From Microbacterium sp. MYb72 (GTDB lineage: Bacteria > Actinomycetota > Actinomycetes > Actinomycetales > Microbacteriaceae): a DNA stretch of 38,374 nt. This document shows positions 23,563 to 34,990 of this stretch, in pieces. The stretch covers positions 1 through 38,374 of the forward strand of contig NZ_PCOT01000035.1 of assembly GCF_002979415.1 (NCBI RefSeq), written 5' to 3'. The notes beneath the pieces were generated by a model, which saw only the letters and a list, made by a program, of their open reading frames with translations, ran no database searches and was not told the origin of the DNA. Numbering within the stretch: the stretch's first letter is position 1; every line of letters starts with the position of its first letter. Made by a program: the position numbers and the translations under genes.

Positions 23563-24885
23563 TCAGGCGCCGCGCAGAGCCGCGACGGGTTCGATCCTCG
23601 CGGCGCGACGTGCCGGGTACCATCCGGAGCCCCAGCCCACGATCGCGCCGAGCACGGCGCCGGCGATGGCGACCCACGGGTCCGTCACGGGAGTCCACCC
23701 CTGGACCACAGCCACCACGATCACGGCGAGCACGCCGAGCGCAGAGCCGATCAGGCCGCCGATGAAGCCGATCACGATCGACTCGACCATGAACTGCGCG
23801 CCGATCTGACGGCGGGTGGCCCCCAGCGCACGACGGAGGCCGATCTCGCCGATGCGCTCCATCACGCCGAGGAGCGTCACGTTCGCGATGCCGAGACCGC
23901 CGGCGAGCAGCGCGATCACTCCGAGGATGAGGAAGACCACGTTCACGTCCGCCTGCACGTTCTGGCTGAGGTCGGATGCGCCCGACGGCGCCTGCGCCTT
24001 CAGCGAGTCGGGAGAATCGGGCTGCAGCGCCAGCACGGACTGCTCCGCCACCTGGGGACCTGCGCCGACCATGATGCGGATGTCGAGCTCGGTGGGCACC
24101 GCGAGACCGAAGTCCGCGCGCGCAGCTCCGTTCGGGATGATCACCGAATCCCGCAGCTCGCTCTTGCGCTCGAAGCCGTCGACGATGCCGATCACAGCGT
24201 AGGCGACCCCGCCGATGAAGATCGACGGTTGCGAATCGACACGGTTGATGCCCATGTCCTTGGCGAGCCGGTCCCCGACCACCGCGACCCGATCGCCCCT
24301 GGAGTCGTGCCCCGCGTCGAAGAAGCGGCCGGTGATCAGCTCGCCCTCCGCGGTGTCGAGAAGCTCGGGAGACGACGAGAACAGCTGCGGCGATGCGGCG
24401 GGTGCCGCTGACGGGTCGTTCACCGGCACCGCGGTGATCGTCTCGTCGTCGGCGAGTTCGACCTCACCGAGGAGGGTCGCGCTCTCGACACCGGCGAGAA
24501 GCAGCACACGCTCCGGAGAATCCCACGGGAGGCGGCCGGCGGCGACGGTCTTGCCCTTGGAACCGGACTGCGCCTCGGCGGCGGTCACGACGACCTGCGT
24601 CGACGCTGCGCCGTTGAACTGGCTCGCGATCTGGGCGGCGGCCGTCTGGGCGAACCCGATCGTCGCGACGAGGGACGCGATGCCCAGCACCGTGCCGAGG
24701 ATGGTCATGACGAGACGCGCGGGGCGGGATCCGATGTCCGCCGTCGCCTCGGCGACCAGGTCCTGGAAGGTAAACCGGTCGGCGTGCTTCTCGCCGACCT
24801 TCCTGCGGACGGCGCGTGTACTCCCCTGCTCGGGCTGGTCCGCGTTCTCTGCTGTCGCCTTGCGACGCCAGGGCAGGCGCATCAC
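23563..24885 (-). CDS. MacB/FtsX-type ABC transporter permease
   Basis: A 440-aa protein. The layout is a charged cytosolic N-terminus, one helix near 58-80 (LVMTILGTVLGIASLVATIGF), a large extracytoplasmic MacB-PCD domain, then three helices at the end, with IGLRRALGATRRQIGAQFM between them as in LolC/FtsX/MacB proteins. With the ATPase and the fusion protein it makes a MacAB-like assembly, which exports or extracts substrates at the outer face of the membrane. The GTG start overlaps the ATPase stop (GTGA); an ATG follows directly. Confidence 0.9.
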   Translation of the reverse strand: MMRLPWRRKATAENADQPEQGSTRAVRRKVGEKHADRFTFQDLVAEATADIGSRPARLVMTILGTVLGIASLVATIGFAQTAAAQIASQFNGAASTQVVVTAAEAQSGSKGKTVAAGRLPWDSPERVLLLAGVESATLLGEVELADDETITAVPVNDPSAAPAASPQLFSSSPELLDTAEGELITGRFFDAGHDSRGDRVAVVGDRLAKDMGINRVDSQPSIFIGGVAYAVIGIVDGFERKSELRDSVIIPNGAARADFGLAVPTELDIRIMVGAGPQVAEQSVLALQPDSPDSLKAQAPSGASDLSQNVQADVNVVFLILGVIALLAGGLGIANVTLLGVMERIGEIGLRRALGATRRQIGAQFMVESIVIGFIGGLIGSALGVLAVIVVAVVQGWTPVTDPWVAIAGAVLGAIVGWGSGWYPARRAARIEPVAALRGA

Positions 24886-25643
24886 AGCTCGCTCAATCGA
24901 CCGTCGGCGATGCGGATGCTGCGGCGGGCCCGCCGAGCGACGTTGTCGTCGTGCGTGATCACGATGAGAGTGAGTCCGTCTTCGTTGAGTTCTTCGAACA
25001 GTGACATGACCTCGCCGGACGTGCGCTGGTCGAGGTTGCCGGTCGGTTCGTCGGCGAGGAGCAGCTTCGGCCCGCTGACGACCGCCCTGGCTACGGCGAC
25101 GCGCTGACGCTCACCGCCCGAGAGCGAGTTCGGGAAGAAGTCGACGCGGTGCGACAGCCCGACCCTGGCGAGGGCCTCGCGCGCCCGCGATTCGCGCTCG
25201 CGGCGGGGCACTCCGCTGTACAGCATCGGCATCAGCACGTTGTCGAGCACCGTTCGCCGGGGCATCAGGTGGAACGACTGGAACACGAAGCCGATGAACT
25301 GCGCACGCACGGCGGCCCGCTCGTCGTCGGAGAGGTCCCCCGTGCGCACGCCGGCGAGGAGGTACTCCCCCACGCTGGGGCGGTCGAGGAGGCCGAGGAT
25401 GTTGAGCATCGTCGACTTTCCCGAGCCGCTGGGACCGACGATCGAGATGTAGTCCCCCGGTCGCACCTGGAGGGTCGCCCCCTTGAGAGCCTGAACCTCC
25501 GGAGGCCCTGGGAAGGACCGGGTGACGTCGCGCAGCTCGACGACGAGCTCGTCGTTCCCGCCGGCATCCTCGAGAGCGTCGCCGACCTCAGGAGCGTCGC
25601 CGATCTCAGGAGCGTCGGCGGTCGCGGTCTGCTCGTCCGTCAC
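24882..25643 (-). CDS. ABC transporter ATP-binding protein (MacB/LolD type)
   Basis: A 253-aa protein from the GTG at 25643, which overlaps the fusion-protein stop (GTGA). Walker A GPSGSGKS is at 70-77, signature LSGGERQ at 174-180, and Walker B LLLADEP at 194-200, followed by TGNLDQRTSGEVM, the hallmark of the LolD/MacB subfamily. The first 30 residues are an acidic extension with two EIGDAPEVGDA-like copies. A very long open frame upstream in this register is the shadow of the fusion-protein gene. Confidence 0.95.
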   Translation of the reverse strand: MTDEQTATADAPEIGDAPEVGDALEDAGGNDELVVELRDVTRSFPGPPEVQALKGATLQVRPGDYISIVGPSGSGKSTMLNILGLLDRPSVGEYLLAGVRTGDLSDDERAAVRAQFIGFVFQSFHLMPRRTVLDNVLMPMLYSGVPRRERESRAREALARVGLSHRVDFFPNSLSGGERQRVAVARAVVSGPKLLLADEPTGNLDQRTSGEVMSLFEELNEDGLTLIVITHDDNVARRARRSIRIADGRLSEL

Positions 25644-27250
25644 CGTCCCACCACCACGAGGTCGCCCTTCTCGAGGTCGCCGTCGACCGGGGTCACCTCC
25701 ACGGCTCCCTTCGCCGCGAGACCCGTCTCGACCACGACCGTGCGGGTCTTCGCGTCCTTGCCCTTGCGGGGGTCGGACTCGACGACCTCGACACGCGACT
25801 CGCCACCTGGGCCGGCGGTCAGCGCCGCGAGGGGCACCGACAGCACATCGCCCTCGGTCGCGCCGACGGCGATCTGCACGCGGACGTTGTTGCCCTGGAG
25901 CTGCGTCAGCTGCTCGGCCGTGAGCGGGTCGGGCTCGAAGAGCACCTCCCAGCGCGCCTTGCTGTCCTTGCCCGGCTTCAGCTCCGAGACGACCGCATGG
26001 TGCGGAGTGCCGTCGGGCAGCTCGAACGACGCCTCGGCGCCGACCTTGAGCAGCCGTGCATCGGCCTCGGCCGCGGCGCCGGTGAGACGCACGGTCGCTC
26101 CGGACACCGTCATGACGGCGCCCTGGATGGTGGTGCCGCGCTTGACGTTGACGGCATCCACTCGCCGCGGGAGCTCGGTGAGGAACAGCACCTCGCCGGC
26201 CGGCAGGAACGGCAGCACGGCCTGGCGCGCGCTCTCCAGCGCCTTGTTCGCCGAGTCGACGCCGGCGCGGGCGGAGTCGAGCGCCGCCTTCTCCGGACCG
26301 GTGTTCTTCGACGACCACAGCTGGTCGCGTTCGAGCTTGGCGGTCTGCAGATCCCACTCGGCCTGCTGCACGTTGGGGCAGGCCTCGCCCTCGGGCGGAG
26401 TCGTGCAGTTCCGCGCCGCAGCGAGGGCCTGCTCGGCCTGCGCGACCTTGACGTCGGCCTGCCAGCTCTCCAGCTTGGTCGGTCCCGCTCCCGCCGCGGT
26501 CAGGGCCTGCTGCGCCTGCGTGACGCTGCTCTGCGCGTCGCGGACGCCCTGCTCCGCGCTGCGGACGGCATCGCCCGCGCCCTCTTCGGGAGCAGGGGTC
26601 GGATAGCCCGCCTGGGCGTAGAGCTGACCGACGGCGTTCGCCGTCGCCTGATCGAACAGATTCGAGGTCACGTCGCCCGCATCGATGCCGACGCTCACGA
26701 GAGCCTGCTTCAGCTGCAGCACATCGGGTCCGGAGACGCCGAGGCGCAGCGTGCGGTAGGCCGGGAGGTCGCCGGGGAGCACGATGACGGGCCGTCCGGC
26801 CACTTCGAGAGCGATGGACAGCGGGTTGAGTGTCGCGCCGACCTCGGGGACGGATCCCGTCACGACGCTGCCGCCGCCGCCGGAGGTGTCGATGGTCACG
26901 TCGACGGCATCCGCATAGCCGACGTCGGCGCGCAGCGTGACGTCGTTGCTCAGCGGACCGAACTCGACGGGCACCGTCACCAGCCCGGCGTCCGGTGCCT
27001 CTGCGGCCTCGGCCGGCGAGATCAGGAAGCGACCGACGAGGAGCCCCGCGACGAGGCTGACGACCGCGCACAGGGCGACGATCCACAGGGTGCGGTTGCC
27101 GCGCAGGATGCGGCGCCAGCCGCTCACCCGCGACATGTCGACCGCGTCCTTCTCCTCGGCGGAGGACTCGGCATCCGCGGTCCCGTCGCCCGCGATGATC
27201 TCGGAGAAATCGGAGGGGAGCTCTGTCGTGGGGGTCTCGTCGTCCTTCAT
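25640..27250 (-). CDS. MacA/HlyD-like fusion protein with peptidoglycan-binding domain
   Basis: A 536-aa protein: an acidic cytosolic segment, one membrane helix at about 54-77, a strand-rich region, a peptidoglycan-binding-like motif near 165-215 (YRTLRLGVSGPDVLQLKQAL), a coiled coil rich in Ala, Gln and Glu (about 225-345), and beta-barrel and C-terminal strands. Two Cys residues (C-x7-C in the coiled-coil region) could form a disulphide. This is the usual actinobacterial form of a MacA-type adaptor: it would tie the transporter to the cell wall. It starts 3 bp after the lipoprotein stop. Confidence 0.85.
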   Translation of the reverse strand: MKDDETPTTELPSDFSEIIAGDGTADAESSAEEKDAVDMSRVSGWRRILRGNRTLWIVALCAVVSLVAGLLVGRFLISPAEAAEAPDAGLVTVPVEFGPLSNDVTLRADVGYADAVDVTIDTSGGGGSVVTGSVPEVGATLNPLSIALEVAGRPVIVLPGDLPAYRTLRLGVSGPDVLQLKQALVSVGIDAGDVTSNLFDQATANAVGQLYAQAGYPTPAPEEGAGDAVRSAEQGVRDAQSSVTQAQQALTAAGAGPTKLESWQADVKVAQAEQALAAARNCTTPPEGEACPNVQQAEWDLQTAKLERDQLWSSKNTGPEKAALDSARAGVDSANKALESARQAVLPFLPAGEVLFLTELPRRVDAVNVKRGTTIQGAVMTVSGATVRLTGAAAEADARLLKVGAEASFELPDGTPHHAVVSELKPGKDSKARWEVLFEPDPLTAEQLTQLQGNNVRVQIAVGATEGDVLSVPLAALTAGPGGESRVEVVESDPRKGKDAKTRTVVVETGLAAKGAVEVTPVDGDLEKGDLVVVGR

Positions 27251-27253
27251 GCG

Positions 27254-28270
27254 TCAGTTGTTCTGCTCGGCAGCGGCCTTGAACGCCTCGAGGTCGGCCT
27301 TGTTGTCCTTGATGAACTTCTCCTCGCGGGCGAACTGGATCTTCAGCGACTCGTCGGCGTAGGAGGTCTTCTCGCGGCATCCCAGGTCGACCAGAGCAAG
27401 AGCGATCTCCTTCTCGCCGAGCTCCTTCATCTCCGGGCTCTTGTTCGGGTCTTCGACCTTCTCCGGGTCGATCTCCGTCGTGCCGTCGCCGTACGCGGCC
27501 TCGTAGATCTTGCTCTGCGCATCGGAGATCGACTGCTGGGCGTCGGTCTGAGCCTTGAATCCGGGCTCGCCGCCGTCGGCCATGCACGAGGCCCACTTCG
27601 CGTTCAGCGCCTTGAGCTCAGACGACTCCTGCGTCGTCGACCACAGCTCGGTCATCTTGTCGCGGAGGTCGGCGAACTGGTCGGACTGCCAAGGATCCTC
27701 GCCCTGGAGTTCGTGCTGAGCCCATCCCTGGCAGCCGCCGTCCTCCCAGTTGTACTCGTAGCTGCCGCCCTCTTCCGTGTCCTCCATCTCCTGAGGAGCG
27801 CCGTAGGCGGTCTCGTAGAACGCGGTGCGCTCGGACTCGGAGAGCGAGTCGAGATACTTCTGGTTCGGGTCGACGTACTCCTCGCCGGGGTCGCTCTCAC
27901 CCTGCTCGCTGAACGGGTTGTTCACGATGCCGTAGCCGTACTTCTCGACCCAGGACTTCTTCTCGGGCTCCCACTCGATGTCCTCGCCGGAGGAGACCAC
28001 GGTGCCGCCGTTCTGCAGGTTCGGCTTGTACTCGAAGCCCTCCTTGGCCATGCACTCGGCCATCAGGTCCTCCTGCTTGCGCTGCTGCTCGTCGAGCTTC
28101 TTCTGCTGCTCCTCCGGCGACAGGTCTCCCCCGTAGGCGGCGCTGAGGTACTTGTTCAGCGGGGAGTCCTCGTAGGTCAGGCCGCCGTTCCCTCCGCCCG
28201 TCGAGCATCCGGCAAGGGTGAGCGCCAGCGCAGCTGCGGCGAGAACCGCAAGAGGACCGGTGGATCGCAT
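27254..28270 (-). CDS. secreted lipoprotein of the MacAB-like operon
   Basis: A 338-aa lipoprotein. The signal peptide ends in the lipobox LAGC (Cys22). The mature part is acidic with six further Cys-containing or Trp-rich spots (ECMAKEGF, DGGCQGWAQHEL, WASCMADGG, DLGCREKTS), probably paired as disulphides. I recognise no enzymatic motif. Proteins of this type are common as first genes of actinobacterial MacAB-like operons and may be substrate-binding or sensing subunits. The ATG has AAGGAG nine bases upstream. Confidence 0.8.
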   Translation of the reverse strand: MRSTGPLAVLAAAALALTLAGCSTGGGNGGLTYEDSPLNKYLSAAYGGDLSPEEQQKKLDEQQRKQEDLMAECMAKEGFEYKPNLQNGGTVVSSGEDIEWEPEKKSWVEKYGYGIVNNPFSEQGESDPGEEYVDPNQKYLDSLSESERTAFYETAYGAPQEMEDTEEGGSYEYNWEDGGCQGWAQHELQGEDPWQSDQFADLRDKMTELWSTTQESSELKALNAKWASCMADGGEPGFKAQTDAQQSISDAQSKIYEAAYGDGTTEIDPEKVEDPNKSPEMKELGEKEIALALVDLGCREKTSYADESLKIQFAREEKFIKDNKADLEAFKAAAEQNN

Positions 28271-28325
28271 GTCGTTACTCCTTCATCGGCCCCGGTTCGA
28301 CGACCGGAGAGTTGCATACCGAGAA

Positions 28326-28371
28326 AGCATAATTGAGCGTCGCGAGAACTCGCGTCCCCCATATGGGGGAC
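28326..28371 (-). promoter_or_regulatory. promoter with perfect 18-bp palindrome before the lipoprotein operon
   Basis: GTCCCCCATATGGGGGAC (28354-28371) is a perfect palindrome. A leftward -10 (TATGCT, 28326-28331) lies such that the palindrome abuts a poor -35 region, with its centre about 43 bp upstream of the expected start. That is the position of an activator. The shape suits a dimeric response regulator of the NarL/LuxR class (inference). Confidence 0.6.
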
Positions 28372-28384
28372 ATTTCGATCTGCG

Positions 28385-29287
28385 CTATACAGCGCGAGGA
28401 TGAGATGTGGCGTAGATGTCCCGCAGAGCCTCGACGGAGACGTGCGTGTAGATCTGGGTCGTGGCCACAGACGCGTGGCCGAGGAGCTCCTGCACGACGC
28501 GCACATCCGCGCCCCCCTGCAGCAGATGCGTCGCGAAGGAGTGACGCAGCGTGTGCGGCGAGATCTCCGCCGTGATCTGGGCGTGCTCTGCCGCCGCGCG
28601 GATCACGAGCCAGGCGCTCTGCCTCGACAGGGGCGCGCCCCGCGCGCCGAGGAACAGCTTCGCCGAGGCCCTCCCCTTCGCCGCCAGGCCCGGCCGCACC
28701 CTCGTCAGATACGAGTCGACCGCCGCACGGGCATACGAGCCGATCGGGACGATGCGCTCCTTCGAGCCCTTGCCCCGCAGACGCAGCACATCGCCGGGCG
28801 CCAGATCGTCGACGTCGAGCCCCACGGCTTCGGAGACGCGAGCGCCGGTCGCATAGAGGAGTTCGAGCAGTGCCCGGTCCCGGATGCCGAGGGGATCCTC
28901 GCCGGACGGAGCCGACAGCAGCCGCTCGACCTGGTCGATCGTGAGCGCCTTCGGCAGCCGGCGCGGCGCCTTGGGCGGCCGCAGCCGTCCGGTCGGATCG
29001 TCCTGCTCGATGCCCTCTCGAGCGAGGAAGCGATGCCAGCCGCGCACCGACGACTGCAGTCGCGCGAGGCTCGTCGCCGCGGGAGCAGGGACCGCCGAGG
29101 ATCTCTCGGCGATGAAGCGCCCGACCACGGCCTGGGAGATCTCACCGGAGTCGGTGATTCCGCCTTCCTCGAGCCACGCGAGGTAGCCGCCGAGGTCACG
29201 GCGGTACGCGGAGATCGTGTGCGCGCTGAGCCCGCGCTCGATCGTGACATGACGCAGGTAGGCGTCGAGGGCACGGTCGAGCTGCAC
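28385..29287 (-). CDS. xerD: tyrosine recombinase XerD
   Basis: A 300-aa protein from the GTG at 29287, two bases after the NUDIX stop; the longer ORF upstream is a shadow. It has an N-terminal SAM-like core-binding domain (1-95) and a catalytic domain with R150 (TGARVSE), K173 ([10 protein letters not shown]), H245 and R248 (HTLRHSFA), H271 and Y280. All catalytic residues are present. With XerC it resolves chromosome dimers at dif. The position after pyrG and a NUDIX gene is conserved in actinobacteria. Confidence 0.95.
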   Translation of the reverse strand: MQLDRALDAYLRHVTIERGLSAHTISAYRRDLGGYLAWLEEGGITDSGEISQAVVGRFIAERSSAVPAPAATSLARLQSSVRGWHRFLAREGIEQDDPTGRLRPPKAPRRLPKALTIDQVERLLSAPSGEDPLGIRDRALLELLYATGARVSEAVGLDVDDLAPGDVLRLRGKGSKERIVPIGSYARAAVDSYLTRVRPGLAAKGRASAKLFLGARGAPLSRQSAWLVIRAAAEHAQITAEISPHTLRHSFATHLLQGGADVRVVQELLGHASVATTQIYTHVSVEALRDIYATSHPRAV

Positions 29288-29289
29288 GA

Positions 29290-29875
29290 CTACGCCCTCG
29301 CGCGGTGCCGTTCGGCCGCGAGCACGCCGATCGCGAGCAGCGCGTTGTGCATGCGCCCGTCGAGCACAGCGCCGACGGCATCCGCCAGAGGGATCCATTC
29401 GACGCGGATGTCCGCCTCCTCGTCCTCGCGCGCGTGCGCATCGGCAAGCTCCGACAGCCCCGTCGCCAGGAAGAAGTGCACGATCTCGTTGCTGCCCCCT
29501 GGTGTCGCGAAGGCGCTGAGCAGCGGCTCCCAGTGCGCGGCTCGGAGATCGGCCTCCTCCGCCAGCTCACGCTGCGCGGCGACCACCGGCTCCTCGCCCT
29601 CCACATCCAGCAGGCCGGCGGGCAGCTCCCAATCGCGACGGCGGATCGGATGCCGGTACTGCTGGATCAGCAGCACGCGGTCGTCCTCGTCGACCGCGAC
29701 GATCGCCACGGCGCCGGTGTGATCGATGTACTGGCGGACGATCTCTCCGTCGCCGTAGCGGATCCGGTCCGAACGGACGTCCCAGACCGCGCCGCGGTAG
29801 ACGAGCTCGCTGTCAATGACCACGGGCTCGAACAGCTCGTCCTGAAGACTCTCGGGCGAGACTCCCCCGGTTCGC

Positions 29876-29883
<8 letters not shown>
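29290..29883 (-). CDS. NUDIX hydrolase, ADP-ribose pyrophosphatase type
   Basis: A 197-aa protein starting at the ATG at 29883, which overlaps the pyrG stop by 8 nt. The NUDIX box ([20 protein letters not shown] and the following E-ADL) binds the catalytic metal. [14 protein letters not shown] and ELPAGLLD are typical of ADP-ribose pyrophosphatases, which split ADP-ribose to AMP and ribose-5-phosphate. Confidence 0.9.
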
Positions 29884-31573
<1,690 letters not shown>

Positions 31574-31587
31574 GGGCTTCGATCCTA

Positions 31588-33279
31588 TCAGGCGGTGGGG
31601 GCCCCGAGGCTGAGAAGTTCTCGGGCGTGTGTCAGGGCGGCATCCGAATCGGTCAGTCCGGACAGCAGTCTGGCCATCTCGGCCTCGCGCTCGGCGCCGT
31701 CCAGGCGTCGGACGCTGGACGCCGTGACCGCGCCGTCATTGGCTTTGACGACCGAGAGATGGTTCGTGGCGAAGGCGGCGACCTGGGCGAGGTGCGTCAC
31801 CGCGATCACCTGAGATTTCTCGGCGAGTCGGGCGAGTCGTCGACCGACCTCGATCGCGGCGGCGCCTCCGATGCCCGCGTCGACCTCGTCGAACACGAAG
31901 GTGGGCACGGGGTCGGTTCCGGCGATCACGACCTCGATCGCGAGCATCACCCTGGACAGCTCGCCGCCCGATGCGCCCTTGGCCACGGAGCGGGGCTCAG
32001 CGCCGGGATGCGGGGCGAGCAGGATCGCGACGTCGTCGCGTCCGTGCGCAGTCTCCGCCCCCTCGCTCACCGAGACCTCGAGGCGCGCGTCAGGCATGGC
32101 CAGAGCATGCAGCTCCTCGCTCACCGCGGCGCCCAGCCGCGAAGCGGCTGCGACACGGGCGTCCGTCAGCGTGCGCGCGTGGCCGTCGAGCTCGGCTCGC
32201 GCGGCGTCGCGCTCCTCCTCCAGACGCTCGATCCGGTCTCCGTCGTCATCGAGCTCGGCGAGCCGGGCCGAACCGGTCTGCCACAGCTCCAGCGCGTCCT
32301 CGAGAGACCCGTGGGCGCGGACGAGCACGCCGAGCGCCGCCCTGCGCTCCTCGACCGCGGCCAGCTCATGCGGGCCCGATTCGTCGAGGTCGGCGAGGTA
32401 GGCCGAGAGCTGTCCTGCGATGTCCGCCACGCGATAGCCGACATCGGCGAGAGACTGCGCGAGCTCGGTCAGGGTCGCATCCGAGGCGCGCTCCAGCACC
32501 CTGCGCGCCTCCCCGATGAGACCGGAGACGTCGGGATCGCCCTCTTCGCTCGACAGCGCCGTGTGGGCGAGGGATGCTGCGAGCCGCAGCTCTTCGGAGT
32601 TCGCCAGGCGCTCGGCCCTGGCCGTCAGCTCCACGTCCTCCCCCGTTTCGGGAGCGGTCGCCTCGATCAGCGCCAGCGCCTCGCGCAGACGTGTGGCCTC
32701 CTCGAGTCGCCGATCGCGATTCTCGGTGATGTCGGTGATCTCCGCGTCCAGAGCACGCCAGCGCGCGAAGGAGCTCTCATACGCCCTCAGCGCCTCCGCG
32801 ATGGGCGCACCGCCGAACCGATCCAGGGCATCGCGCTGCGCGGCGGCGGACTTCAGACGCAGCTGCTCGGACTGACCGTGCACGACCACGAGCTCCTCCG
32901 CCAGAGCGGACAGGACGCCGGCCGGTGCCGCGCGCCCACCGACGCTGGCTCTGCTGCGCCCCTCGGCGCTGAGACTGCGCGACACGTAGAGCTCGGCCGA
33001 CCCGGCGCCGACGGGTTCGAGATCGCCTCCGGCATCCGCGACGATGTCGGCCACGTCACCGGTCTCGGGAACGATCCACACCCCGGCGACGGAGGCCTGA
33101 GCGGCGCCGGCACGGACGGCGCCCGAATCGGCGCGCTGCCCCAGGAGGAGTCCGAGCCCCGTGACGACCATGGTCTTTCCCGCGCCGGTCTCGCCGGTGA
33201 TCGCCGTGAAACCAGGGCCGAGGGGCAGCACCGCGTCGGCGATGACTCCGAGGCCCTGCATCCGCATCTCCTCGATCAC
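31588..33279 (-). CDS. recN: DNA repair protein RecN
   Basis: A 563-aa SMC-like ATPase used in double-strand-break repair. The GTG at 33279 overlaps the nadK stop (GTGA) and places GETGAGKT (Walker A) at 29-36, as in the family. Long helical arms rich in Ala, Glu and Arg follow. The C-terminal lobe has the signature [14 protein letters not shown] and the Walker [12 protein letters not shown]. The long ORF upstream of the GTG is a shadow of nadK. Confidence 0.96.
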   Translation of the reverse strand: MIEEMRMQGLGVIADAVLPLGPGFTAITGETGAGKTMVVTGLGLLLGQRADSGAVRAGAAQASVAGVWIVPETGDVADIVADAGGDLEPVGAGSAELYVSRSLSAEGRSRASVGGRAAPAGVLSALAEELVVVHGQSEQLRLKSAAAQRDALDRFGGAPIAEALRAYESSFARWRALDAEITDITENRDRRLEEATRLREALALIEATAPETGEDVELTARAERLANSEELRLAASLAHTALSSEEGDPDVSGLIGEARRVLERASDATLTELAQSLADVGYRVADIAGQLSAYLADLDESGPHELAAVEERRAALGVLVRAHGSLEDALELWQTGSARLAELDDDGDRIERLEEERDAARAELDGHARTLTDARVAAASRLGAAVSEELHALAMPDARLEVSVSEGAETAHGRDDVAILLAPHPGAEPRSVAKGASGGELSRVMLAIEVVIAGTDPVPTFVFDEVDAGIGGAAAIEVGRRLARLAEKSQVIAVTHLAQVAAFATNHLSVVKANDGAVTASSVRRLDGAEREAEMARLLSGLTDSDAALTHARELLSLGAPTA

Positions 33280-34196
33280 GACTGCACCTGCGCATCCTGG
33301 CCGCGCCACCCGGCGACGGGTAGCTGGAACTTGCGCACGAGGCGGTTCGTGAACGCCGTCGGATGCAGGCGCGCGAGCCGCACGGGGCGGGATGACCGGC
33401 GGACGACGACGCGCGCGCCCGGCGGCAGTTCGTGCGAGCGGCGTCCGTCGCACCACAGGATGCCCGAGCCGGAGGTGCCCTCGAGCATCTCGATCGCGAC
33501 GGCCGCATCGGGGCTGACCACGAGCGGCTTCGCGAACAGCGCATGCGCCGACAGCGGGATCACCGCGATCGCCTCGACACTGGGCCAGATCACGGGCCCG
33601 CCGGCGGAGAAGTTGTAGGCGGTGGAACCGGTCGGCGTGGACACGACCATGCCGTCGCAGCCGAAGCTCGACAGCGGAAGGCCGTCGATCTCGAGCACGA
33701 CCTCGATCATCCGCTCACGGCTGGCCTTCTCGACCGTCGCCTCGTTCAGCGCCCAGGTCTCGTAGATCACCGCCCCCGCTGAGTCCTTCACTCGTACGGA
33801 GAGCGCGAGACGCTCCTCGACCTCGTAGTCCCTCGCGATCACACGGCGCACTGCGTCGTCCATGTCGTCTCGGTCGATCTCCGCGAGGAATCCGACGTGC
33901 CCCATGTTGATGCCGAGAACGGGGGCCGCGCACCCGCGCACGAGCTCTGCCGCGCGCAGGATCGTGCCGTCGCCGCCGAGGACGATGGCGAGCTCGAGCT
34001 CGGCCTGGTCGACCGTCTTCCCGAGAACGTCGACATCCGCGAACATCGGATCCACGGCGGAGAGATCCGCGCTGTCATCGGCCGCGAGCACGGGGCGAGC
34101 GCCCGCTTCTCGGAGTGCCTCGACGACACGCCGCGCGGCATGGACCGTGTCCTCACGGCCCGCATGGGCGACGACCAGGATGCTGCGCTCGTTCAT
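33276..34196 (-). CDS. nadK: NAD kinase
   Basis: A 306-aa enzyme that phosphorylates NAD to NADP. GGDGT is at 74-78, followed by NMGHVGFLAE, a WALNEATVEK NAD-binding segment and the second glycine-rich motif STPTGSTAYNFSAGGP. The ATG at 34196 overlaps the tlyA stop (ATGA). The tlyA-nadK-recN order is standard for the phylum. Confidence 0.97.
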   Translation of the reverse strand: MNERSILVVAHAGREDTVHAARRVVEALREAGARPVLAADDSADLSAVDPMFADVDVLGKTVDQAELELAIVLGGDGTILRAAELVRGCAAPVLGINMGHVGFLAEIDRDDMDDAVRRVIARDYEVEERLALSVRVKDSAGAVIYETWALNEATVEKASRERMIEVVLEIDGLPLSSFGCDGMVVSTPTGSTAYNFSAGGPVIWPSVEAIAVIPLSAHALFAKPLVVSPDAAVAIEMLEGTSGSGILWCDGRRSHELPPGARVVVRRSSRPVRLARLHPTAFTNRLVRKFQLPVAGWRGQDAQVQS

Positions 34197-34990
34197 CGAC
34201 TCCCTGCCAGTGCGTTGATGCGGTCTGACCATTCTGACGGATCGCTGCCCCGACCGGGCGCGAGGTGGACCAGATACTCGGTGTTGCCATGGGTGCCCAG
34301 CAGGGGCGACGGAAGGATGCCGAGCATCCCGAGTCCGGCGTCCCAGGCGCTCCACACCGTCCGGGCCACGGCATCCGCCCTGGTCGCCGGGTCGGTGACG
34401 AGCCCTCCGCGCACGGCGGTGCGCCCGACTTCGAACTGCGGCTTCACGAGAAGCACGATGTCGGAGTCGGGGGCGGCGACCCCGGCGACCGCCGGGAGCA
34501 CGAGTTCGAGCGAGATGAAGGAGAGGTCGCCGACGACGAGATCGGGGCGCGCGGACTCCCCCGTCGCCGCGGCGAGGTTCTCGGGAGTCATGTGCCGGAC
34601 GTTGTACCCCTCGACGAGCACGACACCGGGATCCGCGGCGACGGATGCCGCGAGCTGATCGTGGCCGACGTCGACCGCGAGAACGCGCCGGGCTCCGCGC
34701 TCGCGCAGCACCTGCGTGAATCCGCCGGTGGAGGCTCCCATGTCGAGGGCGAGTCGTCCGTCGACGGCGATGCCGAAGCCGTCGAGTCCCGCGATAAGCT
34801 TGTGCGCGGCCCGACCGACGTAGTGATCGGCCCCGGCGACGGTGATCTCCGCCGAGTCGGCTACGGGCGTCGACGCCTTCACGGTGGGACGTCCGTCGAC
34901 GCTGACCAGGCCCTCTGCGATCAGAGTGGCCGCGTGCGAGCGCGAGCGGGCGAGGCCTCGCCCGGCGAGGGCGGCATCCAGTCGTGTCAT
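34193..34990 (-). CDS. tlyA: TlyA-family rRNA 2'-O-methyltransferase
   Basis: A 265-aa protein. An N-terminal S4 domain (TRLDAALAGRGLARSRSHA onward) is joined to a Rossmann methyltransferase with the AdoMet loop LDMGASTGGF (82-91), the DLSFISLE segment and KPQFEVGR. TlyA methylates the 2'-O of cytidines in 16S and 23S rRNA and affects capreomycin susceptibility in mycobacteria. The start at 34990 overlaps the upstream 57-aa gene (ATGA). Confidence 0.94.
   Translation of the reverse strand: MTRLDAALAGRGLARSRSHAATLIAEGLVSVDGRPTVKASTPVADSAEITVAGADHYVGRAAHKLIAGLDGFGIAVDGRLALDMGASTGGFTQVLRERGARRVLAVDVGHDQLAASVAADPGVVLVEGYNVRHMTPENLAAATGESARPDLVVGDLSFISLELVLPAVAGVAAPDSDIVLLVKPQFEVGRTAVRGGLVTDPATRADAVARTVWSAWDAGLGMLGILPSPLLGTHGNTEYLVHLAPGRGSDPSEWSDRINALAGSR

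Noticed and set aside
25644..27596. upstream extension of the ABC ATPase frame to 904 codons
   Set aside because: The extension is the shadow of the fusion-protein gene. The GTG at 25643 overlaps its stop, and the ATPase fold begins right after.
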